Made by a program: the position numbers and the translations under genes
Notes under the pieces: generated by a model
Told to the model about the DNA's origin: nothing
Database searches by the model: none
Seen by the model: only the letters and a program-made list of their open reading frames with translations
NCBI RefSeq assembly: GCF_016808095.1
Contig: NC_068971.1
Span: forward strand, 3,546,501-3,610,500
Direction of reading: 5' to 3'
From: Vigna angularis
Taxonomy: Eukaryota > Streptophyta > Magnoliopsida > Fabales > Fabaceae
Length of the DNA: 64,000 nucleotides
Shown: one piece after another, positions 58,901 through 64,000 of the stretch
Position numbering within the stretch: the first letter of the stretch is position 1
How the letters are laid out: each line of letters starts with the position of its first letter

Positions 58901-59733
58901 ACCAAATTAAAACCGATAGTTATAATCACTAATATACGAAGACCGATCGTCAAACGCTCACTAAACAAGCCCAGAACGAACGTAACGCTCGTTATTGGAG
59001 GAGGCAAGACCGAACGGTTAATTTGTCCGACCACTAGGTTGAGCACTAGTTGAGCGAACGCTCGTTCTACACTTTATAATTTGGCCGACCACTATTTGGT
59101 CGAGCACCAATTGGACGAACGTCCAATTTTGACTCACCAAAATTGGACGTACGCGCGTTCTGCAGAATTCTGCAGAATCGCACCAACTTTTCCAGAAACC
59201 CAGAAACTCCATTTTTGTCCCCTTTCTTCCCAGATTTGCATCAACACAGTATAATTCAACAATCAAACAAATGGATCTAGCTCCCCTTACCTTCTACCCA
59301 TCATACAATATACACGCACCATCAAACATACATATATAGTCTAGTTTTTAACTACCCCAACATGCATACAGTTATATAAAACCTAGTTTCCCCCCTTACC
59401 TGATTTTCTCCAAGCACAACCATCCTACAACCAAGAACTCTGCCCCGATCGGAACGACGAAAACGTTCGGTTGAAATGAAGCCCTGTACTCCGCGGGGGT
59501 CATGGTAGCATCAGAATAGAATTCCTATGGTTCAAGGTGCTGGAATTCTAGAGTGAAGCGGGATAATTTTGGAGGTGAAGTTTTAGAGAGAGGAAGAATG
59601 GGTTCCGAAAATGAATCTGCCCTCTCCTTTTGCTATGCTTCCAGAATTATGCACCTCCAATAATTGCATTCTAATAATGCAAGAGGTGGGTAACCACCAT
59701 GTCCCCACCACTTCTAAAATACAGGTTCTTACA
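55921..59733 (-). mobile_element. 3.8-kb 5' LTR of a gypsy-type retrotransposon, related to the solo-LTR family
   Basis: On the minus strand it begins TGTAAGAACC (59733) and ends GGGATGTTACA (55921), the same termini as copies 2 and 3, and is followed by the primer binding site. The start holds a CT-rich leader and a donor-like CAGGTAAGG (GT at 59398-59399). About 3 kb follows, packed with CCGAACGCT words (plus-strand reading). Near the end lies an acceptor-like GAGCAG at about 56128 and then an open frame beginning EGMSRDPAQVQEEMED. The 240-bp block conserved in copies 1-3 is not clearly present. It is probably a sister lineage. No partner 3' LTR occurs in the window. Confidence 0.7.
57789..58013 (+). 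other. Plus-strand frame inside the LTR, not called as a gene
   Basis: A 74-codon frame lies antisense to the LTR. It has no family features and is most likely a chance frame in repeat-rich DNA. Confidence 0.4.
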
Positions 59734-62700
59734 TATATACCAAAGGAAATCCGTATAAGCTTTGAAAATTATATACCAAAGGCAATAAATAAATAAAGTA
59801 AATAGTAAAGTTGTCAAGATTAAATTAAAATGTGTACACAATTTCTAACTAGACATGTCAAAGTTAGTCCAAACTGGTGAATCAATTCTATTTATCATAA
59901 ATGAGTTAAGTCAAGTTGAAAAATTGAACATTTTGTAGATTATGAGTTAAAACAGGTTTGACTCATTCTTTTTTTGTTTCTCTGTTTTTCTCATTTTCCT
60001 TGTGAACTATTTATTGTTTTTGCATCACTCTTTTGTGTTCCTTTGTTACTCTTTTGTGCTCTTTCATCATTCATCTGCCATCTCTTTGTTTTTCCGTCTC
60101 AATCGCGTTCCTTCTCCATATTTCTTTTATAAAGTTCATATTTTAGATTCAATCCTACATTATATTTAAAAACAAAAGAAATTAACAAATATTTTTTACT
60201 TTTATAAAAATAAAGTTAGTCAACCTATTTAATTCACCATAAGTCTTAAAAATTTTAGTTTGTCATAAAATAAGTTGATTAAACTCATTCATTTTTAACT
60301 TAAAATGTGGTGAATCAATTTGTGTAAGATGAATTGACTTTGTCAGCCTTAAATTCAACCAATACATAACTCACTTCCTTTGCAATCCACGTTTTAAGAG
60401 TATAAGAAATGTTTTAATATACAAATCCTTTGAATAAGGGTCATCTAATCAATGTTGGACTAAAAGTATTTTGGCAATACTCAAATTTTCACAAGAGTTG
60501 GTAGTTTGGATGATTGAAGGTCGAACACGTCTCTACTCTTAAGTTTGGCCTATTTATTAGAAATCAATTTTGCAGTAATTATGGCAATGTCAATAACTGG
60601 AGTAGAGAAGATGATGCAACTAGCATATTTTGGAAAAGAAGCCTTGTTACAAGGCTAGTAAGGGAGTTAAGCATTAAACAAAGTGACGTCAAGTTGCACT
60701 ATGATATGAAATTTAGTCAGATATAACTTAGAACATTAACATTTGTGACCTACTAATGTGTAAATAGGACAATTGCCACCAATGAGTTCCAGCATAATTT
60801 GGACTCATCGAAGATTGTCGATTGCTAGACATAATTACAACCCTAAAGCCAAGAGAAAAGTGAGGGATATTTTGTTGTTATCTTCCATTGGGTTGAATAC
60901 TTACTAAGGTGAAGTTGACGTGCATAGTTTATATTTTATTAGGTAGATGTTATAACCAAGCTGATTGAATATGTGCTTTAGCCTTGTATGTATCATAGGC
61001 TTATTGCAATACAAGAGTAATAATCGATACAATAATTCTAGAAACTTATAGGCACACTAATGAATCTCATATATAGTTGTTTAAAGAATTTCTATTAATG
61101 ATTTAGAATCTTCTGACCAAAATCATATATAGAATTGTTTTGGAAATGGAATTGATAGTTACTCCTTTACATTTTTGTGTTAGTCTCTTCAATGTTATTC
61201 AAGATCTATATTACAATATTTCATAGTTTTTCTCCTTGAGTTTATGAGTTGTAATATTTCTTAGTCTTTCTCCTTCAATTTATGAGTTGAATTGATGGAT
61301 AACTCTGAAAGATATTTTAACGTTCAAATCAATTAATTGTGTCCGATTGGTTATCATAGTCAAGTTGTAAATTTGTAATAAATGCAATCATCTACTTTTT
61401 TACATTACTTATGTATTTATAGGTTTTAAAGAAGACTTTTAATTAGAGTTAGTCCAATTATGACCCAAAAGTCTATAAGTGTATTTTACTTGTTTTTACT
61501 TCTTAAACATGTTGAATTTGTGATAATAGTCTCAACGGTGTAATCATCAATCGATCAATTGTGAAAACTTTGAGCGAAGAATCGACTATGACAACATTCC
61601 TTTAAAATTGGAAAAATCTTCAATGTTTCTTTAAGATTGAAAACATTTTCAACATTCCTTTGAAAACGTTGACTGAGCAATCAACTGAATATCGAACGGT
61701 TGGTACAAGAATAATAGTCAATGCCATTTCAGTTTAGAAAGAAATAGAAAAAGTAAATTAAGAAGGAAGAAATCAACTGGTGAAACACAACCGGTGGTAG
61801 AGAGCTTGACACGTATTCAATTGCAACTGCACCACAATGTACCTCAGGGTCAAATACAAAATCTGTAAGTAGTTTATGAAGTATAAACTTCATAATTAAT
61901 CAAATATGGCATCATTGACTGAATTGTTTTTCTCAAATTTGAGTTCGAATAGTTCAGATGAAACTCCTGAGTAGAAAGATGAGCCAGAAAACAGCATAAA
62001 GAAAAAAGAATAGGTGTCTTTTTAAATTAATCAAGGGATAAACTGATTCAAATAATTTATGAAACGGCCTCTAAAAATTATAAATAAACTCGTCAACTAA
62101 TAAAATTTGTTTGTGTGAATAGAAGTAAGTAGAGAAAGAAAAAAAGTGTTTTTTGTTCACCTAACTATTTAAACAACAGTAATGTTGCAGGGCAGAGGCC
62201 CCATCAGAGACAGCACTGTTTGTCTTCGACTTCACTGCATTGCACCAACATCACTCCACACTTTCCACTGTTGTATTGCAACATGTTCTTCCCTAACCAC
62301 ATGCACTCAAACTCTCTTCACATGCCAAACAACACCCTTCTCATCCAAAATATTCATATATGTATAATTGTTTAGCCCCAAACAATCAAAGCCTTGTGCT
62401 ACCTTAAAATTGACCAAACAGCCATGTCTGTCACCACTACCACCTCCATCTCAAATTCAATAACTTTAATTTCGTAGGTTAATGGAGTTTGAGTGAGTGT
62501 GTAGACTGTTTGTCCCGTTCCTCGGTTCCAGACTTTGGACTCTTCTCTGTAGTTTCTGTACGAATTACTATTATGTAGCCGAACATCATTATGTCCTCCA
62601 TTAATGTATCACAATGTAGTTCGAAGCTTCTCCATTTACCACACACATTTCAAAACTACTATTCTTTTCAAAAATCATATTTCGTTTTCTTAATCCACCT

Positions 62701-62805
62701 TCCTTCAATCTTCTCCTACTTTCTTCAATACTATAATTTTATTCTCTAGTTTTTCTTTAGTTATTTTATTTTTTGAAAATTCAATATCAATTATATATAA
62801 GATAA

Positions 62806-62841
<36 letters not shown>

Positions 62842-64000
62842 TTATTTCGAACCTTAAGTCGATTTTATTGATATATATTTAAAGTTTGCTTTTTAATACA
62901 ACACTATGATCATCTAAAATTTATTTTAATAAAATTCATCCATTATTAAATCACCATTAATATTTAATTATACATTCAATATATATCACAACATGAAAAA
63001 AATATGATAGAAATTCTAATAATAAAATAGATTTTCAATACATAAACGAGTGCATATGACTTTTATTATTAATATGATAAATGTAGATTAAAATTATTTT
63101 ATTCTAAAATATTTACATTATGATTAAACTTGTTTACAAATAAATAAATAAATATATATAATAAATACACAATTAAATATTCAAAATAAGAGTCTGTGGT
63201 TGCATTAACTGTAGTTTGTTATAGCCTACGACACCATTCATATCTTTGACATTTTTTCACAGTAAAACAATGGTCCTCATAGAAATTATTATATATGTAT
63301 TTTGGACCAACATGCATTGATAGTTATAATTAGAGCTATGATAACCAAGCTATTTGACACAACCACTATACAAATAATTTAAATTTTACAAGTCACTTCT
63401 TTTTATTGAAATGCTTTCTGCACTTAAACAATATTTTATAATTAAAATGAGGTTATCATATATAGTTGTTTGCAAAAGCTTAGTTGGAAAAAGATAAACT
63501 TTCCTTCTAATTAATCTTTTTAACGGATATTCCAACTTTTTAATTTGGAAAATAGTACTCCTTCACAAAAGTGTGTTCAAGGAGATAGTTTACTCTTGAC
63601 CTATATTCTTACTCACCCTGCGTTGGCTCTAATTGAATTTCAAACATGAAATTCGATTAAAGGAATCAAGGGTATATTATAGTGTAAAGAGTTTTTGTTT
63701 TTTTTTTTAAAATAAAGGTTAAAATTAGTTTATACATAAGTTAGTTTAAAGAGACTTTATATGATTTTTTAAAATATTTATTAGTTTAAACTTATATAAA
63801 TAATAATAATTTTAGATTTTTTTCATGAAAAAGTATTATGAAAAAACTCATTTAAATAGACCTAATTAACTTCTATTGCTTGTTTTGTTTGATCAAGCTA
63901 AAACTTAAACATGCATTTTGCATCTAATCAATGAAAGTCTACCATCTTAAAAAAACCATTCAAACCTTTTTCTACCGTTATCTATTTGATTAGGTGATTG
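59734..64000. other. AT-rich intergenic DNA to the window end
   Basis: No gene, RNA or clear transposon was recognised. Short frames at 60514-60726 and 62182-62367 have no family features. A (TA)n tract lies at about 62807-62836. Confidence 0.5.

Overview
The window is AT-rich nuclear DNA from a flowering plant. Genes are sparse and intron-bearing, with typical GT/GC...AG splice sites, long AT microsatellites and many transposon remains. Three genes for family GH81 beta-1,3-glucanases resemble the soybean beta-glucan elicitor-binding protein, and the LTR style is also legume-like. A papilionoid legume such as Vigna or Phaseolus is therefore likely; this is inference, because no database search was possible.

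Layout: 1-548 looks like the end of a CACTA-type DNA transposon. 2605-4915 is a small copia-like element with two direct LTRs and no protein genes. 6075-12870 (+) is a nine-exon gene for an NTF2 + RRM + RGG protein of the plant G3BP family. 13605-16151 is a solo-LTR-like element. 19610-22012 (+) is a two-exon AFP/Ninja-family gene (ABI5-binding repressor) with four CACGTGT boxes upstream. 23260-23834 is a MITE, and 24540-26190 may hold a decayed gene. 26356-28326 (-) is an intact intronless GH81 gene. 30471-32922 and 33395-36046 are two more solo LTRs of the family seen at 13605. 36047-44110 is gene-poor and holds microsatellites and a minisatellite. 44243-46220 (+) is a GH81 gene broken by a 4-bp TATA insertion. 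50246-52222 (+) is an intact GH81 gene. 53765-54903 is a Mutator-like element with TIRs of about 260-290 bp that has captured most of a B-box (BBX) gene: a Pack-MULE. 55921-59733 (-) is a 3.8-kb LTR followed by an initiator-Met primer binding site. No convincing gene was seen from 59734 to the end.

How the genes relate: the GH81 cluster fits defence or cell-wall glucan turnover, and all three copies share a W-box about 90-125 bp before the ATG. The AFP gene fits ABA feedback, matching the ABRE/G-box cluster in its promoter. The G3BP-like gene is an RNA-binding, stress-granule type housekeeping gene. The least expected signals are the Pack-MULE carrying BBX sequence and the LTR family, whose copies share a splice-donor-like site, an acceptor-like site and a short acidic reading frame that varies mostly at third codon positions.
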